A DNA stretch of 43,301 nt from Rubrivivax sp. (GCA_022843905.1 JALHMT010000044.1:1-43301), one strand, 5' to 3'. Shown: positions 15,305 to 25,183, counted from the stretch's first letter. Notes: generated from the letters alone by a model not told the origin. Program-made: numbers and translations.

Positions 15305-15332
15305 TGGACGAGGAGAGCCCGTGGTTTATTCC
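15305..15332 (-). promoter_or_regulatory. Predicted ECF promoter, class 1, upstream of YVTN gene
   Basis: The minus strand reads GGAATAAA (15332-15325), 14 bases, CGTCCA (15310-15305). The -35 block is identical to the site at 10499-10526; the -10 block keeps CGTC. It falls in the 99-base gap between the YeiH-type gene and the propeller gene, giving a leader of about 50 bases. Confidence 0.64.
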
Positions 15333-15354
15333 GTCGGGCCGTGAATTCGAGGCT

Positions 15355-16485
15355 TCAGCCGAGCAGGGCCGGTACCCAGCGGTTGATCAAGGCACCGCCG
15401 ACGATGAGCCAGCCGAACAGGATCAGCGCCAGCAACAGCGGCTTGGCACCGGCCTTGCGGATGGCGCCGATGTGCGTGGACAGGCCGAGTGCGGCCATGG
15501 CCATGGCCAGCAGCGCGGTGTCGATCTCGGTGGTCACCGCCACCACCGAGGCCGGCAGCCACTGCAGCGAGTTGAACAACACCACCGCGACGAAGCCGAA
15601 GGCGAACCAGGGCACGGCGAGCTTGCCTGGGGCCTGGCCCGTGGCGGCGGAAGTGTGGGCGTGGCGTTTGTCGTCACGTGCCAGCCAGGCCGACAACATC
15701 ACCAGGAACGGCGCCAGCATCATCACCCGCACCATCTTCGCGATGACGGCCGAGTTGGCCGCGTCCGGGCCCACCGAACGCGCCGCGGCCACCACCTGGG
15801 CTACCTCGTGGATGGTCGAGCCGGCGTAGATGCCGAAGCCGTTGGCGCCACCCGGAATCAGCGCCCAGTGCTGGTTCAGCTCGAACAGCGCCGGGTACAG
15901 AAAGATCGCCAGAGTGCCGAACACCACCACCGTGGCCACCGCCACCGTTACCTGCTCGGCGCGCGCCTTGACCACCGGTTCGGCAGCCATCACCGCGGCG
16001 GCGCCGCAGATGGAACTGCCGGCGCCGATCAGCATCGCCGTCTTGCGGTCCAGGCCCAACCAGCGCGTGCCGATGAAGCAGGCCAGCGCGAAGGTCGAGC
16101 CCAGCACCAGCGCGTCGATGGCGACGCCGGCGATGCCGACGTGGCCGATGTCCTGCACCGTCAGCCGCAGGCCGTACAGCACGACCCCCAGGCGCAGCAG
16201 GTTCTGCTTGGACACGTTGACGCCGGCACCGCTGGCCGCGGCCAGGCGCGGCACCAGCGGATAGACCGTGTTGCCCACCAGCATGCCCAACACGATGGCC
16301 AGCGTCAGCGCACTGAAGCCGTGGTCCTGCAGCCAGCCGATGTGGCCCAGCGCGATGCCGGTCGCGGCCAGGGCGCCGCTCAAGGCCAGGCCGGGCAGCA
16401 GGGCTGCCAACTGCAAGCGCAACCGCGCTGCCCGGTGGCCGGCTGACGGGCCAGGGCTGGCTTGTGAGGTCGACAGCGCGTGCAT
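15355..16485 (-). CDS. yeiH: YeiH-family putative sulfate/sulfite exporter
   Basis: A 376-residue inner-membrane protein with about 10 hydrophobic segments of the YeiH (UPF0324/putative sulfate exporter) family. Typical elements are GMLVGNTVYP, the VSKQNLLRLGVVLYGLRLT segment, GAGSSICGAAAVMA and GIYAGSTIHEVAQVVAA. The ATG at 16485 shares one base with the stop of the small membrane protein gene, so the two are coupled. A divergent LysR gene mirrors the E. coli yeiH/yeiE pair, where YeiE responds to sulfite. Together with the nearby SorAB genes this points to sulfite handling; transport itself is inferred. Confidence 0.8.
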   Translation of the reverse strand: MHALSTSQASPGPSAGHRAARLRLQLAALLPGLALSGALAATGIALGHIGWLQDHGFSALTLAIVLGMLVGNTVYPLVPRLAAASGAGVNVSKQNLLRLGVVLYGLRLTVQDIGHVGIAGVAIDALVLGSTFALACFIGTRWLGLDRKTAMLIGAGSSICGAAAVMAAEPVVKARAEQVTVAVATVVVFGTLAIFLYPALFELNQHWALIPGGANGFGIYAGSTIHEVAQVVAAARSVGPDAANSAVIAKMVRVMMLAPFLVMLSAWLARDDKRHAHTSAATGQAPGKLAVPWFAFGFVAVVLFNSLQWLPASVVAVTTEIDTALLAMAMAALGLSTHIGAIRKAGAKPLLLALILFGWLIVGGALINRWVPALLG

Positions 16486-16751
16486 CACGCCAGCACCCAG
16501 ATCAAGGCGATGCCGGCGCACAGCAGCACGGCCGCCATCGGCACTGCGACCGGCATCCAGCGCAGCACCTGCGGGTCGATGCTGCTGTCGGCGGCCAAGG
16601 TGGTCGAGACGGCATGGGCCACGTCGCGGGTCGGCCCCATGAAGCCCGCCACTGGCCGCCGGGCAGCAACCCATTGAAGGGCATGCAGCGCCTGTGGGGC
16701 CAGCGGGCCGGGTGCTGCGGGGCGTGGGGTTGTTCGTTCAAGGGTCAGCAT
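16485..16751 (-). CDS. Small membrane protein upstream of yeiH
   Basis: An 88-residue protein with one C-terminal membrane helix (residues about 68-88, WMPVAVPMAAVLLCAGIALIWVLA) and a soluble N-terminal part containing GFMGPTRDVAHAVSTTLAADSSIDPQVLRW. The ATG at 16751 has a GGAG site upstream, and the stop overlaps the yeiH start by one base, both signs of a real, co-translated gene. I know no family for it. It may be an accessory subunit of the exporter or a regulator. It would be missed by a length cut-off. Confidence 0.6.
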   Translation of the reverse strand: MLTLERTTPRPAAPGPLAPQALHALQWVAARRPVAGFMGPTRDVAHAVSTTLAADSSIDPQVLRWMPVAVPMAAVLLCAGIALIWVLA

Positions 16752-16832
16752 GTCGGGCTCCAGATGCCGGTGGTGGCGCGGCGGGCCGCCGCCCCGTGAT
16801 CGAGCGGCCAGGCAAATTTAGAGCTTGGCAAT

Positions 16833-16851
16833 CAACCCGTCCAACGGGTTG
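16833..16851. promoter_or_regulatory. Inverted repeat in yeiH/lysR divergent promoter region
   Basis: Perfect 8-base arms CAACCCGT (16833-16840) and ACGGGTTG (16844-16851) surround a 3-base centre. The site is in the 145-base gap between the divergent LysR and small-membrane-protein/yeiH genes, the usual place for a LysR-type operator. It is 46 bases from the LysR start. Confidence 0.5.
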
Positions 16852-16896
16852 TATGACTAAGATGTACCTGCGAAATCGATAACAAAGGCAATCACC

Positions 16897-17829
16897 GTGG
16901 ACGTGCTTCGACTCACCCTGCGTCAGCTGCAGATTTTTGTCGCCGTGGCGCGCAGCGGCAGCACCACGGCGGCCAGCGCTGAGATAGCGCTGTCGCAATC
17001 GGCCACCAGTTCGGCCGTCAACGAGCTGGAACGCCTGCTGTCGCTGCGCCTGTTCGACCGCGCCGGCAAACGCCTGCTGTTGAACGACAACGGCCGCGCG
17101 CTGTTGCCGCGGGCTTTGGCTTTGCTCGACGGCGCCGCAGGCATCGAGCAGATGTCGCGCGACGGCAGCGCGCAGGCGCAGTCGCTGCGCATCGGCGCCA
17201 GCACGACGATTGGCAACTACGTGTTGCCCAAGCTGCTCGCTGGCTTCATGGGGGCACAGCAGCCCGGCAGCGCCGCCGCCTGGCGGTCGAAGGTCGTTAT
17301 CGGGAACACCGCCGCCATCTGCGATGCCGTGACCGCTTTCGAACTCGACGTGGGGCTGATCGAGGGGCCCAGCCACCAGCCGGAGCTGGTGATCACCCCC
17401 TGGCTGCAAGACGAGATGGTGGTCGTGGCTGCGCCCGACAGTGCGCTGGCCCAGTCAAGCCGGGCGGGCGATCGCATTCCCCTGCGCACGCTGCGTGAGG
17501 CGGTCTGGCTGGTTCGCGAAACGGGCTCTGGCACGCGCGAGGCCACCGACCAGAGCTTGCTGCCCCACCTGCGTTCTTACCGGCGCAGCATCGAGCTAGG
17601 CAGTTCGGAGGCCATCCAGCGTGCCGCTCAGGAAGGGTTGGGGGTGGCTTGCCTGTCCGCCTGGGTAGTGAACGATGCGCTGGAGGCTGGACGTCTGTGC
17701 CGCGTCTCCACGACATTGCCGCGGCAGCTTCGGCAATGTCATCTGGTTGTGCATCGTGAGAAGCAGTCGACGCCCGCGTTGCTGGCGTTCATCGCCCAGG
17801 CAGATGCGACTGCTGGGGCTGCCCGCTAA
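16897..17829 (+). CDS. LysR-family transcriptional regulator (YeiE-like)
   Basis: A 310-residue LysR regulator. The N-terminal winged helix-turn-helix spans residues about 5-65 (LRQLQIFVAVARSGSTTAASAEIALSQSATSSAVNELERLLSLRLFDR). The effector domain (about 90-300) begins LRIGASTTIGNYVLPKLLAGF and is of the CysB/CbbR/YeiE periplasmic-binding fold. The start is a GTG at 16897 with AAAGG 8 bases before it. It is divergent from the exporter and probably represses or activates it in response to sulfite or a related ligand; this comes from the pairing, not from a ligand motif. Confidence 0.8.
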   Translation: MDVLRLTLRQLQIFVAVARSGSTTAASAEIALSQSATSSAVNELERLLSLRLFDRAGKRLLLNDNGRALLPRALALLDGAAGIEQMSRDGSAQAQSLRIGASTTIGNYVLPKLLAGFMGAQQPGSAAAWRSKVVIGNTAAICDAVTAFELDVGLIEGPSHQPELVITPWLQDEMVVVAAPDSALAQSSRAGDRIPLRTLREAVWLVRETGSGTREATDQSLLPHLRSYRRSIELGSSEAIQRAAQEGLGVACLSAWVVNDALEAGRLCRVSTTLPRQLRQCHLVVHREKQSTPALLAFIAQADATAGAAR

Positions 17830-18004
17830 CGTCCCGGCCCCGCTTCGCATGTCGAAGGTTCAGCCCTCGGCGACACGCGATTACCCTTCAGCTAGGCGCC
17901 GACGCCCGCTCCGCCCACCTGCCCATTGATCGAAGCTTTGATGCAATGAGCTGGTCTGGGTAATCGACGTCCGCTTCCGGACGCACCACCCAACGGCTGC
18001 TTGT
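17830..18004. other. Intergenic, flank of RIT2
   Basis: There is no gene between the LysR stop and the RIT2 left end. A hairpin with arms CGTCCG (17968-17973) and CGGACG (17978-17983) lies here, without a T-tract. The sequence near it (GACGTCCGCTTCC) resembles intergenic repeat DNA seen elsewhere in such genomes, but I could not align it convincingly to the copies at 1-117 and 42001-42130. Confidence 0.4.
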
Positions 18005-18058
18005 GGCCGTTATGGCAAGACTTGCATAACGGCCATTATGAGAAGACCTCGGTTATGA
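18005..18058 (+). repeat. RIT2 left end: palindrome plus terminal inverted repeat
   Basis: The arms CCGTTATG (18007-18014) and CATAACGG (18025-18032) are separated by 10 bases that themselves fold (CAAG/CTTG). They run into CCATTATG (18033-18040), 11 bases and GTTATG (18052-18057). Bases 18030-18058 are the exact reverse complement of 21493-21521. The layout is the same as at 118-176. Confidence 0.8.
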
Positions 18059-18131
18059 CAAGACCGTGGAAGACGAGCACCCGGCTCACCTCGTAGCCAG
18101 GTGCTCCTTGGCGCTCATGCACTTTTCATAA

Positions 18132-19148
18132 TCACAGCCCCTTCAGGAACTCGAGCAGCGAGTCCGAGGCGCGGAAGCGCCGGCTGGCGGTGTCGGGGTC
18201 CTGCATGCGAGCCAGGGCCTTCTCCTTCATCGCCAGGTTGGCTTCCGTGTACTGATGCGTGGTGGTTGGGCTCTCGTGACCGAGCCACAGGGCAATGCCG
18301 TCGATCGCTTCGCCCGACTGCAGCAGATGCATGGCGGTTGAGTGGCGGATGGTGTGGGGGGAGATCTGGCGATTACGCAGGCTCGGCATCTTCGGAGTTG
18401 CCGCCGCCACAGCCAGCGCGAGCCGCTGCGCGACGTTGGTCCTTGTCATCGTGTGTCCGTCCCGGTTGGGCAGCAGCGCCGATGCGGGCAGCAGCTGCGG
18501 GTTGAACCTCAACCATGATCGAGTCGCCTTCACCGTCGAGCGCCACAGCGGCATCGTGCGCTGCTTGCGGCCCTTGCCATGCAGGTGCACGCAGGCCGCG
18601 CCGTCCAGCACGACATCGGCCAGGCGCACGCCGATGATCTCTGACACCCTGGCACCGGTGTTGTAGAGCATGTGCAGCAGCAAGTGGTCACGCTGGCTGG
18701 TCCAGCTTGACCCGGGCTTGCCGATGATCGCCAGCATCTCTTCGCGCGACAGGAAGCCGAGCATCGGCCGCTCGAAGCGCTTCATTGGCACGCCCAGCGC
18801 CTGCTCGACGACGTGCAGCGCATTGACGTCGCGGTGCCCGGCGAACTTCAGGAACGCGCGCAGCGCCGCGAGCCGGGCATTGCGGGTGCGCACCGCGTTG
18901 CCGCGGTCTTGTTCCAGGTGGTCGAGGAACGCCAGGATCAGCGCCGGCGTGATGTCCTGCAGCTTCATCGTCGTGGGCTGCTTGCGCAGGTGCGTCGTCG
19001 CGAAGTCCAGGAACAGCACGAAGCCGTCGCGGTAGGTCGCCACCGTGCACGGGCTCATCGCGCGCTGCTGCGTGAGGTGCTCGGTGAAAAACGACTGCAC
19101 CAGTGCGGCGAAGCTCGGCGGCGCACGCGGAGTGAGCGGCCTACTCAT
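18132..19148 (-). CDS. ritC: RIT2 tyrosine recombinase, third gene (RitC)
   Basis: A 338-residue tyrosine recombinase, homologous over its length to 246-1253. The catalytic set is complete: TGARVSEI (Arg), HGKGRKQR (Lys), HTIRHSTA, LGHESPTTTHQY (His, Tyr). The ATG at 19148 overlaps the RitB stop by 8 bases. It is intact and presumably able to work with the other two proteins. The conserved central block GVPMKRFERPMLGFLSREEM is shared with RIT1. Confidence 0.88.
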   Translation of the reverse strand: MSRPLTPRAPPSFAALVQSFFTEHLTQQRAMSPCTVATYRDGFVLFLDFATTHLRKQPTTMKLQDITPALILAFLDHLEQDRGNAVRTRNARLAALRAFLKFAGHRDVNALHVVEQALGVPMKRFERPMLGFLSREEMLAIIGKPGSSWTSQRDHLLLHMLYNTGARVSEIIGVRLADVVLDGAACVHLHGKGRKQRTMPLWRSTVKATRSWLRFNPQLLPASALLPNRDGHTMTRTNVAQRLALAVAAATPKMPSLRNRQISPHTIRHSTAMHLLQSGEAIDGIALWLGHESPTTTHQYTEANLAMKEKALARMQDPDTASRRFRASDSLLEFLKGL

Positions 19149-20115
19149 CGCCGTCCTCCCACGGGCTGGCGTAGCGCTCGAACGCCTGGCCGAGCAGGCC
19201 CATCAACTCCGGCACGCCGGTGAGGTACCAGTAGGTGCTGGAGACCTTGACGTGGCCGAGGTAGGTCGACAACGCCAGCATGCGCTGGTTGATGTCCTCA
19301 CCCTGCTCGTGCCACAACACGAGCCGGCGCACGGCGAAGCTGTGGCGCAGGTCGTGGATGCGCGGCGTGCCATGGCTGCCACGGTCGACCCAACCAAGTT
19401 GTTCACGCAGGTCACCGAAGACGCGATGGACTTGCCGGTCCCCGAGTGCTTGCCCCAACAACTGCCCACGGCTGGAGACGAAGAACGGCAACTCGGGCGT
19501 GGTGCGCACATGCCGGCCGCGCAGCGTTCGGTAGCGCGCCAGCACCTCTACGGCGCTTGGATGCAGCGGCACCAACCGGGTCTTGCCGAACTTGCTCTGC
19601 CGGATCGTCAGCACGCCCGCGCGCAGGTCGACATCGGTATCCAGCAGGTCCTGAGCCTCGGAGATACGCAGCCCGGTGCAGGCAACCAAGCCGAACAGGG
19701 TCTGCATGACCGCTGGGCGCAGTGACCCAACGGGTCCGATCTGCCCGGCGGCGGCCAGCAACTCGACGATCTCGGACTCGCGGTAGATGTGCGGCGTCAT
19801 CCGCCCTGGCACTCGACCGAAGACGGCTTCGTCCGGCACCTCGGTGGCTGGATCGAACTGGCGCAACCAGGCCGTGAACGGGCGCAGCATCTTCAGCCGC
19901 CGCGCCAAGGTGGCGCGGTCGCCGTGGCCGGCCTTGGCCTGGCGCGCCCAGTCCGCCATCAGATCGACCGTCAGCGGTCCATGATGATCGACCTCGGCGA
20001 CGTAGCGCGCGAAGCTGGGCAGCCCGTGACCCATCGATCTGAGCTTGAAGCCCAACTGCCGCCGCTCGGCCAGGTACTGCTCGACCCGGGCCTGCAAGCT
20101 GACCCGGGCGCTCAT
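19141..20115 (-). CDS. ritB: RIT2 tyrosine recombinase, second gene (RitB)
   Basis: A 324-residue tyrosine recombinase. The catalytic Arg (TGLRISEA), Lys (RQSKFGKT), HDLRHSF box and LGHVKVSSTYWYL with His and Tyr are all present. The ATG at 20115 is in an ATGA overlap with the RitA stop (20112-20114), the same geometry as 2229/2226 in RIT1; the longer frame to 20133 is rejected on that basis. Confidence 0.88.
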   Translation of the reverse strand: MSARVSLQARVEQYLAERRQLGFKLRSMGHGLPSFARYVAEVDHHGPLTVDLMADWARQAKAGHGDRATLARRLKMLRPFTAWLRQFDPATEVPDEAVFGRVPGRMTPHIYRESEIVELLAAAGQIGPVGSLRPAVMQTLFGLVACTGLRISEAQDLLDTDVDLRAGVLTIRQSKFGKTRLVPLHPSAVEVLARYRTLRGRHVRTTPELPFFVSSRGQLLGQALGDRQVHRVFGDLREQLGWVDRGSHGTPRIHDLRHSFAVRRLVLWHEQGEDINQRMLALSTYLGHVKVSSTYWYLTGVPELMGLLGQAFERYASPWEDGDE

Positions 20116-21365
20116 GCCGCGCTCCCAGGCCACGGCAGCGCGACGCCAGCCAGCGCGCCATGATCGACCTTGGCGTAGATCATCGAGGTGTTCAGCGACC
20201 GGTGCCGAAGCACGTCGGCCACCTCCTTGATCGAGCCGCCCTGGTTGACGATCCGACAGGCCACCGTGTGGCGCAGCGCATGGCCGCGGCCATGCTGGAT
20301 GCCCACGCGTCGGAACGCATCGCGGACGATGCGCCGGATGGCGTCCACGCCGATGGGTTCGTCATGCGGCGCCAGGCGACGCACGAACACAGCGGGGTCA
20401 CTGGTCTTGGGTCGTTCGTGCCGCAAGTAGGCTTCCAGAGCTCGACCGGTCACCACCGGCAAGGGCAGCAGATCCTGGCGACGGGACTTCGTGCGCTTGA
20501 GCGTGAGGGTACCCACGCGCCAGTCGATGTCGGCCAGTTGCAGCCGGCTGATCTCGATGCCGCGCAGGCCCAGATCAAGCGCCAGGCGCACGACGGCATA
20601 ACCGCGCCTGGGTGACGGCAGCGCATCGGTGAACGAGTTCAGCAGCCGGTCGACCTCCTCGGGCTTGAGGCCTCGGGGCAGCGACGCCATGCTCCAGTGC
20701 GCGGGCGAGGCGATGACGGCCAGCAGCGGCTGCACCGCGTCGCCGCAGGTGGCGCGATAGCGCAGGTACGCCCGCAGCGTGGATGCGATCATGATGGCGT
20801 TGCTGGTGGTGCCCAGGGCCTGCAACTGGTCGACGATGAATTGGCGTACGTCCTCGGGCAGCAGCGAGCTCACCTCGACGGTCCGCCCTGCAAACTTGGA
20901 CAGCAGCAGCCGCTCGACGATGCGCAGGCGGCCGCGCCGGGTTCCGGCGGCCAGGCCCCGAGCCCTGCTCATGTGCGCGTCGTAGCGGCCCAGCTCGTCG
21001 GCGATCGGACCCGTCGGCGCCGACGCACGGGCGATGACGCCTTGGGCCCGCAAGACCTCCAGCATCGGCATCAGCGCGGCATGCAGTTCAATGGGCGTGC
21101 GCAGTGCCCCGCCCAGGCAGTCGCAGCGCGGCAGGTGGTAGCGCAGGAACTGGTCGATGCAACCTTCATCAAGCATGCGCGCGGGCAGGCTGCACATCGA
21201 CATCCAGTGCGCGAAGTGCGCCAAGCCGTTCAGGCAGCGCCCCGATGTGTGGGTCGCATACCGACCTCGCCGCAGGCGTTCGATGTACGCCGGCACTTGT
21301 GCGGCAAGCGGGCCTTCAAGCAACCAGGCTTGAAGCAAGGGGTTGAGAGCAGGGATCTTGGGCAT
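20112..21365 (-). CDS. ritA: RIT2 tyrosine recombinase, first gene (RitA)
   Basis: A 417-residue tyrosine recombinase, identical in length to the RIT1 RitA. The catalytic domain shows LGLRGIEI (Arg), LKRTKSRRQD (Lys), HALRHTVA and LRHRSLNTSMIYAKVD (His, Tyr). The N-terminal half shares LLQAWLLEGPL and the HLPRCDC box with RIT1. The inverted repeat lies 128 bases upstream of the ATG. Confidence 0.87.
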   Translation of the reverse strand: MPKIPALNPLLQAWLLEGPLAAQVPAYIERLRRGRYATHTSGRCLNGLAHFAHWMSMCSLPARMLDEGCIDQFLRYHLPRCDCLGGALRTPIELHAALMPMLEVLRAQGVIARASAPTGPIADELGRYDAHMSRARGLAAGTRRGRLRIVERLLLSKFAGRTVEVSSLLPEDVRQFIVDQLQALGTTSNAIMIASTLRAYLRYRATCGDAVQPLLAVIASPAHWSMASLPRGLKPEEVDRLLNSFTDALPSPRRGYAVVRLALDLGLRGIEISRLQLADIDWRVGTLTLKRTKSRRQDLLPLPVVTGRALEAYLRHERPKTSDPAVFVRRLAPHDEPIGVDAIRRIVRDAFRRVGIQHGRGHALRHTVACRIVNQGGSIKEVADVLRHRSLNTSMIYAKVDHGALAGVALPWPGSAA

Positions 21366-21492
21366 GACGGTCTCCGGTGGTGGAGACGACAGTGCTGCCC
21401 GAGTGCCAAATCTATGTCCAGCGCGACGAACCGCTGCACCGCGGATCGCCAGTACCAGCGCGGCCTCCCGGCCTATGCCATCTCAGGACTTC

Positions 21493-21521
21493 TCATAACC
21501 GAGGTCTTCTCATAATGGCCG
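21493..21521 (-). repeat. RIT2 right terminal inverted repeat
   Basis: This is the perfect 29-bp reverse complement of 18030-18058. It reads CATAAC (21494-21499), 11 bases, CATAATGG (21511-21518). No extra palindrome follows on the outer side. Confidence 0.85.
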
Positions 21522-21775
21522 GGCAGAGCCACAGCGAGACCCAGATTAGTCGCCGGAAACCTGCCATTCGCAGGTACGCCGAGGCGAGATTTTCGAGCGC
21601 GCCTGGAAGGACCGGTTGTGGCCGAGGGCGGGTGCTCCTGTAGGCGAAGTCGACGCCACTTTGCTGACGTTGAAAATCAAGATCTGACCGGCCGGTTTGG
21701 AGCGAGCAATCCGCCGAGCCGGCTGTCTCAGGTCGGCCAAGAGGCGAAGTTCGCCAGCGGCAGCTCTCGGGCCGA
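21522..21775. other. Intergenic between RIT2 and thiC promoter
   Basis: About 250 bases without a supportable gene. The stretch 21655-21700 (around TTGAAAATCAAGATCTGACC and an ACCGGCCGGT palindrome) is less GC-biased than its surroundings and could be a worn end of an insertion sequence. I could not identify one. Confidence 0.3.
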
Positions 21776-21803
21776 TTGACCGCGCGCTTGAAATGCCGTG
21801 ATA
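21776..21803 (+). promoter_or_regulatory. Sigma-70 promoter of the thiamin operon
   Basis: TTGACC (21776-21781), a 16-base spacer and GATAAT (21798-21803). The predicted start, about 7 bases on, coincides with the first base pair of the TPP riboswitch at 21810, which supports both calls. Confidence 0.65.
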
Positions 21804-21809
21804 ATGGTG

Positions 21810-21893
21810 TTGCTCCGGGGTGCACGCTGAAGGCGTGCTGAGATGGTTGTCCAAACCCGCGAACTTGATCCGGCTAGTACCGGCGAAAGAAGA
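21810..21893 (+). promoter_or_regulatory. TPP riboswitch (THI element)
   Basis: The closing stem GCTC (21810-21813) pairs with GAGC (21890-21893). Between them are the conserved GGGGTGC, CTGAGA (21836-21841) and CTTGATCCGG...ACCGG (21862-21881) elements of the thiamin pyrophosphate riboswitch. It lies about 100 bases before the thiC ATG, whose AAGGAG ribosome site it probably masks when TPP is bound. It should control the whole thiC-thiO-thiS-thiG-thiDE operon. Confidence 0.93.
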
Positions 21894-21989
21894 GCTGCCA
21901 CCCATGATCCAGGGACCCGATTGGCGGGTTCGGGTCGCCGGGGCCACCTTCGGAGCACGTGTTCTCACACCGATGCCCAAGGAGCCCCG

Positions 21990-23894
<1,905 letters not shown>

Positions 23895-23897
23895 GCC

Positions 23898-24968
23898 GTG
23901 GCGGCACTGTCCATCGGCATCGCCGGTGCTGGCCTGCTGGGCCGGCTGCTGGCGTGGCGGCTGGCGCGCGAAGGGCACCGCATCAGCGTGTTCGACCCCG
24001 CGCTGGGGTCCGAGCCGACCTTTGACGGCCAGCAGGCTGCCGGCTACACGGCTGCTGGCATGCTGAGCCCGCTGGCCGAGCGGGACAACAGCTCGGCCGA
24101 GGTTGCGGCGCTGGGCTGGCGTTCGATCGCGCTCTGGCGTGACGTCGTTGCTGCATTGCAAGCCAGACCGCATTTCGCCGCGATCGGCAGCCTGCTGCTG
24201 GCGCACCGCGGCGATGCCAGTGCGGCGCAGCGCGTGCTGGCCCGTCTGGCCGCCGAGGCGTCGGGCACGCCGCGCGCGCAGGCGCTGTCGGCCGCGCAGT
24301 TGGGCGCGCTGGAGCCGGCCCTGCAGGGTGCGGCGCATGCCTGGTTGCTGCCCGGTGAGGGGCAGATCGACTGCGTCGCGACGATGCAGGCCTTGCACGA
24401 TGAAGCCCGCGGCGTGCGTTGGCACTGGCAGCGCACGGTAGCCCAGGTTCGCCCTGGCGAACTGGTCTTCGACGGCGCGCCCTCGCAGCGTTTCGACCTT
24501 GTTTTTGATGTGCGCGGAGCTGGCGGCCGTCCAGCGCTGCCGGTTCGCGGCGTACGCGGCGAATTGGTCTGGCTGCAAGCGCCCGGCCACGGCTTGACGC
24601 GGCCTGTGCGCCTGCTGCATCCCCGACACCGCGTGTACCTGGTACCCCGCCCCGGCGACGTGCTGCTGCTCGGCGCCAGCGAGATCGAGAGCGAGGACCG
24701 CTCGCCGGTGTCGCTGAAGAGCGCGGTTGAACTGATGAGCGCCGCACACAGCGTGCTGCCTGCGCTGGCCGAGGCGCGCATCCTGCGGCTGGACGTCAAC
24801 CTGCGCCCGGCCCTGCCCGATAACGAGCCGCGCACCGAGGTTGCGCCCGGCCTCGTACGCATCAACGGCCTGTTCCGCCACGGCTGGCTGCTTGCGCCAG
24901 CGCTGCTGGAAGACGCCTTGCAGGCCTGCGCGCTGACGCAGCCCGCAGAGCCGCTGGTGGCGGCATGA
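23898..24968 (+). CDS. thiO: Glycine oxidase ThiO (FAD-dependent)
   Basis: A 356-residue FAD-dependent oxidoreductase of the DadA/ThiO type, producing dehydroglycine for the thiazole moiety. The nucleotide-binding motif GAGLLGRLLAWRLAREG is at residues about 9-25, and GYTAAGMLSPLAE follows as in ThiO proteins. The start is a GTG 3 bases after the thiC stop. The end overlaps thiS as ATGA. Identification rests on the operon position as well as the fold. Use of ThiO instead of ThiH marks an oxygen-dependent route. Confidence 0.88.
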   Translation: MAALSIGIAGAGLLGRLLAWRLAREGHRISVFDPALGSEPTFDGQQAAGYTAAGMLSPLAERDNSSAEVAALGWRSIALWRDVVAALQARPHFAAIGSLLLAHRGDASAAQRVLARLAAEASGTPRAQALSAAQLGALEPALQGAAHAWLLPGEGQIDCVATMQALHDEARGVRWHWQRTVAQVRPGELVFDGAPSQRFDLVFDVRGAGGRPALPVRGVRGELVWLQAPGHGLTRPVRLLHPRHRVYLVPRPGDVLLLGASEIESEDRSPVSLKSAVELMSAAHSVLPALAEARILRLDVNLRPALPDNEPRTEVAPGLVRINGLFRHGWLLAPALLEDALQACALTQPAEPLVAA

Positions 24969-25183
24969 ACACCGGGCACACCGTCACAGTGCTGCTCGAT
25001 GGCCGACCGCAGGTGTTGCCGGCGGGTAGCCATCTGGCCCAGCTGGTGGCGTCCCTGGGCCATGGCCCCAATGCAATCAGCACCGCTGTCAATGGTCTTT
25101 TCGTCGCACGCAGCCAGCGCGAGGCTTGCGTGCTGCAGGCGGGCGATGCGGTGCTGTTGTTCCAGCCCATCGTCGGTGGCTGA
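24965..25183 (+). CDS. thiS: Sulfur carrier protein ThiS
   Basis: A 72-residue ubiquitin-like protein ending in the Gly-Gly tail that is adenylated and thiocarboxylated to deliver sulfur to ThiG. The beta-grasp pattern VTVLLDGRPQVLPAG and the AVLLFQPIVGG end are visible. It overlaps thiO by 4 bases. No thiF adenylyltransferase gene is in this operon. Confidence 0.93.
   Translation: MNTGHTVTVLLDGRPQVLPAGSHLAQLVASLGHGPNAISTAVNGLFVARSQREACVLQAGDAVLLFQPIVGG

Larger units (their letters stand above)
18005..21521. mobile_element. RIT element 2 (recombinase in trio)
   Basis: This is the second RIT element, in the same orientation as RIT1 and about 14 kb beyond it. The trio of overlapping recombinase genes lies between perfect 29-bp inverted repeats at 18030-18058 and 21493-21521. 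A hairpin-forming palindrome at 18005-18034 sits outside the left repeat, as in RIT1. The size (about 3.5 kb), gene order, overlaps and end spacing match RIT1, but the repeats' spacer sequences and the proteins differ. It lies between the LysR gene and the thiamin operon promoter and leaves both intact. Confidence 0.9.

Noticed and set aside
118..21521. Recent duplication of one RIT element
   Set aside because: The proteins differ markedly (RitC about three-quarters identical by eye, RitA less), and the repeat spacers are unrelated.
21843..21989. Upstream extension of thiC
   Set aside because: It would translate through the TPP riboswitch; the ATG at 21990 has a good ribosome site.
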